A stretch of 23,737 nucleotides of DNA from a virus: positions 1 through 23,737 of the IMG/VR virus record IMGVR_UViG_3300031603_000029; one strand, given 5' to 3'. Both the position numbers and the translations under genes were made by a program. The notes under the pieces are model-generated. The model did no database searches. It was not told the DNA's origin and saw nothing but the letters and a program-made list of their open reading frames with translations. Shown piece after piece: positions 1 through 5,989 of the stretch (positions are counted from its first letter, which is position 1; the number at the start of each line of letters is the position of its first letter).

Positions 1-117
1 ATCCTCAGTGACTACTTAGACGACTTTTCTAGCAAAGAGCTACTGACATACAAAGACTTACTAGCAGGTTTCGAGAAAGCCACTAGACATACAATAGAAT
101 GGTTTGAGGAGCACTAA
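1..117 (+). CDS. C-terminal end of an unknown protein (start outside window)
   Basis: An open frame runs from the first base to TAA at 115-117, giving 38 residues that end in ATRHTIEWFEEH. It is acidic and probably helical. I do not recognise it. Its stop overlaps the ATG of the next gene by one base (TAATG), the coupling pattern used throughout this arm, which supports it being a real gene end. Its N-terminus lies upstream of the window, so nothing can be said about its function. Confidence 0.6.
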   Translation: MLSDYLDDFSSKELLTYKDLLAGFEKATRHTIEWFEEH

Positions 118-317
118 TGACAATGCCTGTTGAGAGATACAATGCACTGATGCGTACCCAGAAGTTTTTGATAGAGCTGCAGAATCCTCGGGGTGACTGG
201 AAGAAGATCAGCGAGATACGAAAAGAGGCCACTAGATGTCTGAAGCACTACTCATGGGAGATGGACTTAGAAGACCTAGCGAACCAATCACCTGACATAC
301 TGAGGAAACAACGATGA
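117..317 (+). CDS. Small unknown protein (66 aa)
   Basis: A 66-residue ORF starts at the ATG in a TAATG overlap with the upstream gene and stops in an ATGA overlap with the next gene. It is charged and probably helical, with no membrane segment, signal peptide or metal-binding motif. The family is not recognised. Its place in an unbroken run of coupled early genes makes it a credible small phage protein of the kind often acting on the host. A second in-frame ATG lies two codons in (MTM), so the exact start is uncertain by six bases. Confidence 0.6.
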   Translation: MTMPVERYNALMRTQKFLIELQNPRGDWKKISEIRKEATRCLKHYSWEMDLEDLANQSPDILRKQR

Positions 318-940
318 ATAAATACAAATTAACTACTACAACTAGAACCCTTAAAGGAACTGCTGTGTACCAAATACAGGCTTTAAAGAGCTTCAGAGGT
401 GTCATAGCAGGTGACTTAGGTGGGTGGATTGAGAGCGAGGATAACCTATCTCAGCTAGGAGATTGTTGGGTGTCTACTGGTGCTATGGTGTATGATGAAG
501 CTACTGTGAGTGAAAATGCTAGTATATACGGAAATGCTAGAGTGTACGGAGATGCCTGGGTGTACGGAGATGCTATAGTGAGTGAAAGTGCTAGGGTGAG
601 TGAAAAGGCTAGGGTGTTTGATGATGCTAGAGTGTCTGATGATGCTAGGGTATTTGGAAAGGCTAGAGTGTTTGAAGATGCTATGGTGTTTAAAGGAGGT
701 AGTGTGTTCGGAGATGCTAGAGTGCTTGGAAACGCTAATGTGCTTGGAGAGGGTGGTGTGTTCGGGAATGCCAGGGTGAGTGGGACTGCTACGGTGAGTG
801 GAGACGCTAAGGTGTTTGGAAAGGCGAGGGTGGGTGGAAATGCTAGAGTGCTTGGAAACGCTAGTGTGCTTGGAGATGCTGGGGTGTACGGGAATACTGA
901 GGTGAGTGGAAATACTTGGGTGAGTGAGGAGGCGGTATGA
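314..940 (+). CDS. Left-handed beta-helix hexapeptide-repeat protein
   Basis: The first 54 residues form a short N-terminal region with the phrase AGDLGGWIESEDNLSQ, seen in a family of phage and bacterial YdcK-like proteins. From about residue 55 to the end there are 25 consecutive six-residue units with the pattern x-x-A-x-V-[YSFL], for example GNARVY, GDAWVY and GNASVL. This periodicity is typical of left-handed parallel beta-helices (LbetaH), where the small residue and the valine face inward. Many LbetaH proteins are acyltransferases, but no catalytic histidine is visible, so a structural or binding role is at least as likely. The role in phages is unknown. The unit KGGSVF (residues 127-132) breaks the consensus exactly in the middle of the array. 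The gene overlaps both neighbours by ATGA. Confidence 0.85.
   Translation: MNKYKLTTTTRTLKGTAVYQIQALKSFRGVIAGDLGGWIESEDNLSQLGDCWVSTGAMVYDEATVSENASIYGNARVYGDAWVYGDAIVSESARVSEKARVFDDARVSDDARVFGKARVFEDAMVFKGGSVFGDARVLGNANVLGEGGVFGNARVSGTATVSGDAKVFGKARVGGNARVLGNASVLGDAGVYGNTEVSGNTWVSEEAV
476..937 (+). repeat. Degenerate 18-bp tandem repeats coding the hexapeptide array
   Basis: About 25 diverged 18-base units follow one another in frame, each ending in a valine codon (almost always GTG) plus TAC/TTT/AGT/CTT. Several adjacent units are nearly identical, such as those near 530-570 and 710-760. The array could expand or shrink by slippage in whole-unit steps without breaking the frame. Confidence 0.8.
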
Positions 941-1134
941 ATGCAGACACAATAGTGACAGAGATGCAGCTAGAGTTGCAGCACCTTAGAACAGAGAATG
1001 CTCTATTGAAGCTGCGAGAGGTTATCCAAGATGCGATTGGGGACTTGGACGAGGTGCTATACAGTGGCACATCGACTGAGTTACTGGATGAAACACGAGA
1101 CAGACTACAAGAAGCACTGGGAGTACAGAGATGA
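937..1134 (+). CDS. Small coiled-coil protein A (65 aa)
   Basis: A 65-residue leucine/glutamate-rich helical protein beginning MNADTIVTEMQLELQHLR. It contains the phrase LRTENALLKLREV at about residues 17-29, which recurs in altered form in the two coiled-coil genes downstream (1226-1459 and 1456-1644). This suggests the three arose by duplication. It starts in an ATGA overlap with the hexapeptide gene and ends in an ATGA overlap with a tiny membrane ORF. No catalytic motif is visible; a small oligomerising host-interaction protein is possible but unproven. Confidence 0.6.
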   Translation: MNADTIVTEMQLELQHLRTENALLKLREVIQDAIGDLDEVLYSGTSTELLDETRDRLQEALGVQR

Positions 1135-1229
1135 CCATATCAGATATATTGTTTGCAATATTTGTTTTAGGAATAGCATCAGCCCTGTACTGGCACCAGT
1201 TAATACAAACAGAGGTGATAGTGTTATGA
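1131..1229 (+). CDS. Tiny single-pass membrane protein (32 aa)
   Basis: ATG at 1131 to TGA at 1227-1229 encodes 32 residues beginning MTISDILFAIFVLGIASALYW, a hydrophobic stretch long enough for one membrane span, followed by a short polar tail (HQLIQTE). Both ends sit in ATGA overlaps, with the gene before and the gene after, exactly as the larger neighbours do. That is the main reason for calling so short an ORF real. The function is unknown. It lies among early genes, far from the endolysin, so a holin role is not implied. Confidence 0.55.
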   Translation: MTISDILFAIFVLGIASALYWHQLIQTEVIVL

Positions 1230-1459
1230 GTTATCGAGAAGTACAACTACAAGCAGAGAACAGAACACTAAAAGCACGCGAGGTTGACTTCATTAAACTG
1301 TGTGGTGAGCAGGAGGAGGAGATTACTACACTACGGGAGGCAGTCAAGCGTTTTAAGACCACATGGGAGGACACTGCCAGTGATGATTCTGTATGGGAGG
1401 CTGATATGGAAGATAGCCGCGCTGCTCTGTTCAATCAGGTGACAAGGGAGAATGTATGA
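1226..1459 (+). CDS. Small coiled-coil protein B (77 aa)
   Basis: The frame is open further upstream, but the start is placed at ATG 1226 because it forms the usual ATGA overlap with the 32-aa ORF and restores the family-like N-terminus MSYREVQLQAENRTLKAREV. The protein is acidic and helical, with heptad-like leucines through residue 50 and a tryptophan/aspartate-rich tail. The phrase LQAENRTLKAREV matches LRTENALLKLREV in the coiled-coil gene at 937. Function unknown. Confidence 0.6.
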   Translation: MSYREVQLQAENRTLKAREVDFIKLCGEQEEEITTLREAVKRFKTTWEDTASDDSVWEADMEDSRAALFNQVTRENV

Positions 1460-1644
1460 GAACGCTGAACTCGCCTGCCAAGACATGCCTACGCAGTACC
1501 CTGAATCGTGAGATAGAGCAGGAGGAGGAGAGAGAACAGCTCAGGGAAGATAACGCTAAGCTGCGTGAGCTGCTAGTAGGCTTGTACTCTGAGTCGTACA
1601 TCGAGAGTGTGCTAGCTAGTGATGAAAACAAATACATGAGGTAA
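1456..1644 (+). CDS. Small coiled-coil protein C (62 aa)
   Basis: A 62-residue helical protein starting in an ATGA overlap (ATG 1456) behind a GGGAG ribosome-binding site. Residues about 18-45 are strongly heptad-like, with EQEEEREQLREDNAKLREL. REQLREDNAKLRELLV parallels the repeated phrase in the two preceding coiled-coil genes, making this a possible third paralogue. It is followed by a 7-base gap before the helicase gene, one of the few non-overlapping joins in this arm. Function unknown. Confidence 0.55.
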   Translation: MRTLNSPAKTCLRSTLNREIEQEEEREQLREDNAKLRELLVGLYSESYIESVLASDENKYMR

Positions 1645-1651
1645 CTAGGTT

Positions 1652-2902
1652 ATGAGTATAGAACGCGATGTGTTATCAGTGTTATCCCAGAGAGAGCGGT
1701 ACTTGCGGTACAGTACCCGAGTTCTGGGCAGAGGGGCAGCACTCACACGAGAAACCACACAAATAATAAAGGATCTACGGGAGTACTACAGTAAGTACGA
1801 GCAAGATACCGTATCATGGGGGGAGTTCTCTCAGTGGTTCTTGCTAGTACAGCACAGCATGTATAAGGACGAGGCAGTTGAGCTGTACCAGATGATCTTC
1901 ACCGCAATGGATAACCATGAACCATCTGCCCTTGAGGATGATATCATACGCTCTTTACTGGAGCAGTCAGTAGCAGAGGAGATAGCGGTTATCTCAGGTA
2001 AGATAGCTGAGGGCAATGATAGGCACGGATTAGAAGAAGTAAAGCAATTAATGGACTCATGGGTAGAGTCCCAGCTGGAGGAGGAGGACAATGAGGATGA
2101 CTGGGAGCTTCTGGACCTAGTGCAATGTACCTATGGTGAGGGTGGTTACAACTGGCGACTAAGTGAGCTTAATGTGTCCTGTGGGCCACTGCGGGATAGT
2201 AACCTGGTCCTCTTCGGTGCCCGTCCCAACATAGGTAAGACGTGTTTACTGATGTCTGAGGTCTCTTATATGGCAGGGCAGATAGCCGATGATCGCTGCG
2301 TATTGGCGATACACAACGAAGAAGGCCCCACTTCTGAGCTACGGTTACGGTGGTTGCAAAGCACGATAGGCTGGACACCTGCACAGATCAGTGATGACCT
2401 AGATGGGGCAATGAAAGAATACATCAGGATGCTGGGTACTAAGGATAGGATCATTGTTAGGCATATGCCAGGGGCTTCTGTACAGGAGATAGAGGCCCTG
2501 TGTGTTAAATACAATCCAGCTATCATTGTAGTAGACCAGCTCCGGTTGTGCGGTGGGTTCGGTAAGAACAACACAGAAGTTGAGCGTCTCAAGGATCTGT
2601 ACCGGTGGGCACGGATACAGGCTAGTACCTATGGTCCGTTCCTTACAGTACACCAAGCAGGAGATGCAGCAGAGGGTAGACTGTACCCTAGTGGTAACAT
2701 GCTAGAGGGATGCAAGACAGAGATACAAGGAGCGTTGGACCTACAAGTAATGATAGGATCAGACAGTGATGATAACAGGAGAGGTATTAACATAGTCAAG
2801 AATAAGCTAGCAGGATCTCTTGACAGTGACCCTGCAATGCGTCACCATAACTGGGACGTTACCATTAACCCACTCACCAGTAGATACGAGGGTACACTAT
2901 GA
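1652..2902 (+). CDS. DnaB-like replicative DNA helicase
   Basis: A 416-residue ATPase of the RecA/DnaB superfamily that would unwind the fork ahead of the phage polymerase. Walker A is GARPNIGKT at residues 189-197 (K196, T197), the form typical of DnaB-like phage helicases. HNEE at 221-224 probably supplies the catalytic glutamate. Walker B is IIVVDQ at 291-296 (D295), and the VHQAGD segment near 333 is where DnaB proteins carry a sensor/DNA-contact loop. Residues 1-150 form an acidic helical N-terminal domain. There is no zinc finger or TOPRIM primase domain, so unlike T7 gp4 this is a helicase only, and no primase lies in the window. It is followed by an ATGA overlap with a small ORF, then the polymerase. 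Confidence 0.85.
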   Translation: MSIERDVLSVLSQRERYLRYSTRVLGRGAALTRETTQIIKDLREYYSKYEQDTVSWGEFSQWFLLVQHSMYKDEAVELYQMIFTAMDNHEPSALEDDIIRSLLEQSVAEEIAVISGKIAEGNDRHGLEEVKQLMDSWVESQLEEEDNEDDWELLDLVQCTYGEGGYNWRLSELNVSCGPLRDSNLVLFGARPNIGKTCLLMSEVSYMAGQIADDRCVLAIHNEEGPTSELRLRWLQSTIGWTPAQISDDLDGAMKEYIRMLGTKDRIIVRHMPGASVQEIEALCVKYNPAIIVVDQLRLCGGFGKNNTEVERLKDLYRWARIQASTYGPFLTVHQAGDAAEGRLYPSGNMLEGCKTEIQGALDLQVMIGSDSDDNRRGINIVKNKLAGSLDSDPAMRHHNWDVTINPLTSRYEGTL

Positions 2903-3075
2903 AGTTACTACTAACAGAAGACCAAGAAGATGATGTGGTACTAGCAGCATTGAAGAAGTGCCTACAGCGTACCGGCATAGAGTTCGACTCAGTTCTTCTC
3001 CGGTCATTTAACCACGTTATTGCTTATTACTCAGTCCCCGATGAATGGGAGGACGGAGTGTATGACTCTCCCTAA
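2899..3075 (+). CDS. Small unknown protein between helicase and polymerase (58 aa)
   Basis: ATG 2899 lies in an ATGA overlap with the helicase stop; the frame ends at TAA 3073-3075, 14 bases inside the polymerase gene. The 58 residues begin MKLLLTEDQEDDVVLAALKK and are acidic and helical. Small ORFs of this type sit next to replication genes in many T7-like and marine phages, usually without a known role. No recognisable motif. Confidence 0.55.
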   Translation: MKLLLTEDQEDDVVLAALKKCLQRTGIEFDSVLLRSFNHVIAYYSVPDEWEDGVYDSP

Positions 3076-4276
3076 GCACATAACCTTTGACTTAGAGACC
3101 TCCGTGAACAACACAGGGGAGGATTCGATTGGTGGGTTTCCCGCCTCTCCGTACCATCCTAGTAACCGAATAGTTAGTGCTGGGTTCCTGTCTAACGGGG
3201 AGTACACTGGCCTGTACATGGATGAACTCAACGGGATGGGTTCCCCTACAGGGCTGTTGGTAGGACAGAACATTAAGTTCGACCTCCTGTACCTGTTACG
3301 GGAGTTACCTGGCTTCCGTATACATCTAGCAGAGTGCTGTACCATATGGGATACCCAACTAGCCGAGTATCTCTTATCTGGGCAAGAGCTTAGCATGAAG
3401 CGTTCCCCTAGGGAACTGTCTCTGGATGGGCTATCTGAGAAGTACAAGGGTACACAGAAAGTAGATGTTATTAAGGAGTACTGGGCTGCAGGGAAAAAGA
3501 CAGAGGAAATACCCAGGGAGGAACTACTAGAGTACATGGAGTACGATGTTCGTAATACTGAACTAGCGTTCTGTGAGCAGTACAAGAGGGCTGCTGAGCT
3601 AAACATGTTACCTCTTATTGAGTCCCAGATGGAGGCGTTACTAGCCACTACAGAGATGGAGTTCAATGGCATGTGCTTTGATAAGGCCCTAGCTAAGGAG
3701 TACATAATCCCACTACAAGCAGAGCTGAAACCTATCGCAGAGGGTATCCTAGCAGTACTGAAAGAGAGACTCCCTGAGTTCGGTCGTAAGGTTAATCCTT
3801 ACAGTGCTGGGTCAGGAGATCAGATATCCCTAGCTCTGTTCGGGGGGGAGTACAAGAGCAGGGAGAGCAGGGTTGTGCTGGAGGAGGGGAAGCCTGTGCT
3901 TGTACAGTCCGGCGTTACTATGGGGCAGGTCAGGACTAAGTTCTATAACACGATACTAACTGCTAAGCAATGGCTCCCCTCCCAGGAGAAGTGGGCACTA
4001 AAGAAGGCAGGGATGTACCAAGTAGATGATAAAGTGCTAAAGATACTAATCCACAAGGCAAAGAATGCTGGGTTACTTACATTCCTACAGAGCATACGGA
4101 GGTACAGGGATTTGAATAAGGAACTCAGTACATACCTTATAGGTTTCTCAGAGATAGCATGGCCTACTGAGAACGGCTGGTTCATACACGGGAAGTACAA
4201 CCATGCTATTACAGATACAGGCAGACTGAGTTCCTCGCAACCGAACCTCCAGAACGTCTCAGGTAAAGGAGAATGA
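3062..4276 (+). CDS. polA: DNA polymerase I-type, N-terminal part: 3'-5' exonuclease and thumb
   Basis: 404 residues corresponding to the proofreading exonuclease and thumb of a family A polymerase. Exo I is DLE at D10/E12, Exo II is NIKFD at N70-D74, and Exo III is YMEYD at Y158-D162, so the exonuclease looks active. The protein ends just after TDTGRLSSSQPNLQN (384-398), a conserved primer-template binding segment, and stops at TGA 4274-4276. The polymerase active-site motifs A, B and C are all in the next ORF, joined by ATGA. The start at ATG 3062 is preferred over an upstream TTG because GGAGG (3048-3052) sits nine bases before it and the exonuclease fold begins at once (MTLPKHITFDLE). Confidence 0.88.
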   Translation: MTLPKHITFDLETSVNNTGEDSIGGFPASPYHPSNRIVSAGFLSNGEYTGLYMDELNGMGSPTGLLVGQNIKFDLLYLLRELPGFRIHLAECCTIWDTQLAEYLLSGQELSMKRSPRELSLDGLSEKYKGTQKVDVIKEYWAAGKKTEEIPREELLEYMEYDVRNTELAFCEQYKRAAELNMLPLIESQMEALLATTEMEFNGMCFDKALAKEYIIPLQAELKPIAEGILAVLKERLPEFGRKVNPYSAGSGDQISLALFGGEYKSRESRVVLEEGKPVLVQSGVTMGQVRTKFYNTILTAKQWLPSQEKWALKKAGMYQVDDKVLKILIHKAKNAGLLTFLQSIRRYRDLNKELSTYLIGFSEIAWPTENGWFIHGKYNHAITDTGRLSSSQPNLQNVSGKGE

Positions 4277-5160
4277 GCAGGGTAAAGAGTTGCTTCATCT
4301 CACGATGGGGAGGGCAGGGTAGTATCGTTCAGGTTGACTTCTCCCAGCTGGAGGTAATCGGAGTTGCTTACCTGTCACAAGATCCCAATATGTACAAGGA
4401 TATCAAGGCAGGTATTGACTCTCACTCCCAGAGTGCTTCATGGCTAACAGACCACACCTACGAGGAGGTCCTAGAAGGACACAGGGCAGGGGATAAGTAC
4501 TTCAGCCAAGTACGAAAGGATGCAAAAGGCCCTAGGTTTGAATTACAATACGGGGCTGGTGCTGGGTCTATCGCTGAGAATAACGGTATCAGCAAGGCAG
4601 CAGCTCAGGGTTTTATTGATAACTACTACAGTAGATACCATGTACTACAGGCTTGGCAGGATGGGAACATACGCGCAGTAAAGGCAGCAGCAGAGGGTAG
4701 GTCAAAAGTAACTGTTGTAGATGGTAAGGAACACACAAGACGATGGACAGTAGGGAAACTCCCCAGCATTACAGGCAGGTGGTACACCTTCCGGCAGTTC
4801 GACACACCGGACTGGGTACAGGAGAGTACAGGCAGGAAGTATGACTTCTCACCTACTCAGATCAAGAACTTCCCTTCTCAGGGGTTCGCTACAGGAGATG
4901 TAGTCCCTATGATGCTAGGGCATTCGTACAGGAGGCTACTGCGGTCTTCTCGCTTCCGAGATAAAGCCTTGCACATAGGAACAATACATGATAGTATACT
5001 ATATGACGTACACGATTCAGTACTCGATTCATTCAAACCAGGGATTAAGAATCTTATGGAATTAGCACCAAGGTACATAAAAGAAACATGGGGGATAGAG
5101 TTCGACTTACCCCTCAAGGCAGAAGTTGAGAGTGGTAGATCATGGGATACACTAGCATGA
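4273..5160 (+). CDS. polA: DNA polymerase I-type, C-terminal part: palm and fingers
   Basis: 295 residues carrying all three polymerase motifs: A, VDFSQLE with catalytic D22; B, RKDAKGPRFELQYG with R81, K85, F89 and Y93; C, IHD with H239/D240. The position equivalent to E. coli Pol I residue 762 is phenylalanine (F89), not the tyrosine of T7 or the leucine of some marine phages. The sequence continues directly from the preceding ORF: joined, they read NLQNVSGKGE then SRVKSCFISRWGGQG then motif A, with no material missing. The frame is -1 relative to the first part. It may be a true two-subunit polymerase made by coupled reinitiation, a frameshifted gene, or a sequencing indel. Confidence 0.88.
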   Translation: MSRVKSCFISRWGGQGSIVQVDFSQLEVIGVAYLSQDPNMYKDIKAGIDSHSQSASWLTDHTYEEVLEGHRAGDKYFSQVRKDAKGPRFELQYGAGAGSIAENNGISKAAAQGFIDNYYSRYHVLQAWQDGNIRAVKAAAEGRSKVTVVDGKEHTRRWTVGKLPSITGRWYTFRQFDTPDWVQESTGRKYDFSPTQIKNFPSQGFATGDVVPMMLGHSYRRLLRSSRFRDKALHIGTIHDSILYDVHDSVLDSFKPGIKNLMELAPRYIKETWGIEFDLPLKAEVESGRSWDTLA

Positions 5161-5312
5161 GTACCAAGGGGCAACATGTGCGTAAGTCAGAGGACCACAA
5201 GAAGTACTCCAGTAATTCATTCTGGGATAAGAAAGAAAAAGAGTGGACAGTAGAAGAGAAAGATGATAACCTAAGTACACAACCAAAAAAGGAGAAGAAG
5301 CATGGATCTTGA
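5157..5312 (+). CDS. Small, highly charged unknown protein (51 aa)
   Basis: ATG 5157 overlaps the polymerase stop as ATGA; TGA at 5310-5312 lies inside the next gene. The 51 residues are dominated by Lys, Glu, Asp and Ser, with a lysine-rich C-terminus (PKKEKKHGS), and are probably disordered. No family recognised. Both boundaries fit the coupled arrangement of the arm, but composition alone makes this a lower-confidence call. Confidence 0.5.
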   Translation: MSTKGQHVRKSEDHKKYSSNSFWDKKEKEWTVEEKDDNLSTQPKKEKKHGS

Positions 5313-5580
5313 AGAAGCTAGCACAATCCAGGTACACGACACAGTGTACACCATAGCACAGGAGAACAAGGACGGATTAACAATCAAGGCAGGGTTCTAT
5401 GAGGTTATCACAGTCTCTAAGGACTTCAAGGAGGTTACACTGAAGGTAGGCAAAAGTGAGGTGACTGCTGATACTGGTTCCTTCCATATTGTTGATGATA
5501 CAATCCGTACCGAGAAGCACCCGAAGCTGAAGGCTGCACCTAAGCTCAAGGCAAAACTAAAGGAGACAAGTGATGAGTGA
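5302..5580 (+). CDS. Unknown beta-rich protein with lysine-rich tail (92 aa)
   Basis: The ORF starts at ATG 5302 behind GGAGAAG (5291-5297). Residues 1-70 alternate hydrophobic and polar positions (HDTVYTIAQ, GFYEVITVS, EVTLKVGKS), suggesting a small beta-barrel of SH3 or KOW type. Residues 71-90 are lysine-rich with a PKLKAAPKLKAKLK repeat that could contact nucleic acid. Lying between the polymerase and the probable ssDNA-binding protein, it may be a replication accessory factor, but this is inference from position. Confidence 0.6.
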   Translation: MDLEEASTIQVHDTVYTIAQENKDGLTIKAGFYEVITVSKDFKEVTLKVGKSEVTADTGSFHIVDDTIRTEKHPKLKAAPKLKAKLKETSDE

Positions 5581-5989
5581 GCCAATCCAACTAACAGCAA
5601 CTGTGGATAAGGTCTGGAATAACGAGGGCCACCCTAAACGTGCCCTTGTGATTGATGGCAAGAAGTACGGGGATTACGATGGTAGTAAGTCTGCAGGCGT
5701 TAATAACGGGGATACTGTTTCCTTCATGTACAAGGAGTCAGGACAGTACCTGAACGTGTTCAGTAAGGTCACGGTAGTTACAGCAGGTAACGGTGCTTCA
5801 TCCAGTACTCCTCAGGGTGGGTCCCCTGCTGCACCACAGGGTGCTGATAACCGCCAGGTGATGATAATGAAGCAGAACGGACTTGGCCACGCAGTTAATT
5901 ACTGTAATGCTAATATGCCTGATGGCTACCAACCGGAAGCTGCTATCGATGTAGCTAAGCAATTCCTTGAATGGTACTTGGAGAGTTAG
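5573..5989 (+). CDS. Probable OB-fold single-stranded DNA-binding protein
   Basis: 138 residues. Residues 1-70 look like a compact OB-type beta-barrel (QLTATVDKVW, KRALVIDGKKYGDYD, GDTVSFMYKESGQYLNVFSKV). Residues 71-95 form a Gly/Ser/Pro/Gln linker, and the C-terminal segment is helical, ending AAIDVAKQFLEWYLES. Proteins of this layout next to phage polymerases are usually taken to bind ssDNA. There is no acidic tail like that of T7 gp2.5, so the assignment rests on fold pattern and context. The start at ATG 5573 is preferred over GTG 5570 because AGGAG at 5561-5565 is then seven bases away. The 5' exonuclease gene follows immediately with no gap. Confidence 0.55.
   Translation: MSEPIQLTATVDKVWNNEGHPKRALVIDGKKYGDYDGSKSAGVNNGDTVSFMYKESGQYLNVFSKVTVVTAGNGASSSTPQGGSPAAPQGADNRQVMIMKQNGLGHAVNYCNANMPDGYQPEAAIDVAKQFLEWYLES

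Noticed and set aside
476-937. Short regular repeats that could suggest a CRISPR array
   Set aside because: Units are contiguous, diverged, in frame and without spacers; they encode a beta-helix.
455-952. A 165-residue minus-strand ORF opposite the hexapeptide gene
   Set aside because: Its Ser/His repeats are the reverse complement of the 18-bp coding repeats; the plus-strand frame gives a recognisable protein family and fits the gene chain.
3031-3705. A 224-residue minus-strand ORF across the polymerase exonuclease domain
   Set aside because: The plus strand encodes clear exonuclease motifs; the antisense frame has no recognisable domain.
4262-4276. A classical -1 slippery heptamer or prfB-like +1 frameshift site at the polymerase break
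   Set aside because: No X XXY YYZ heptamer is present, and a +1 shift would not reach the second frame. Coupled reinitiation at ATGA or a sequencing indel explains the data more simply.
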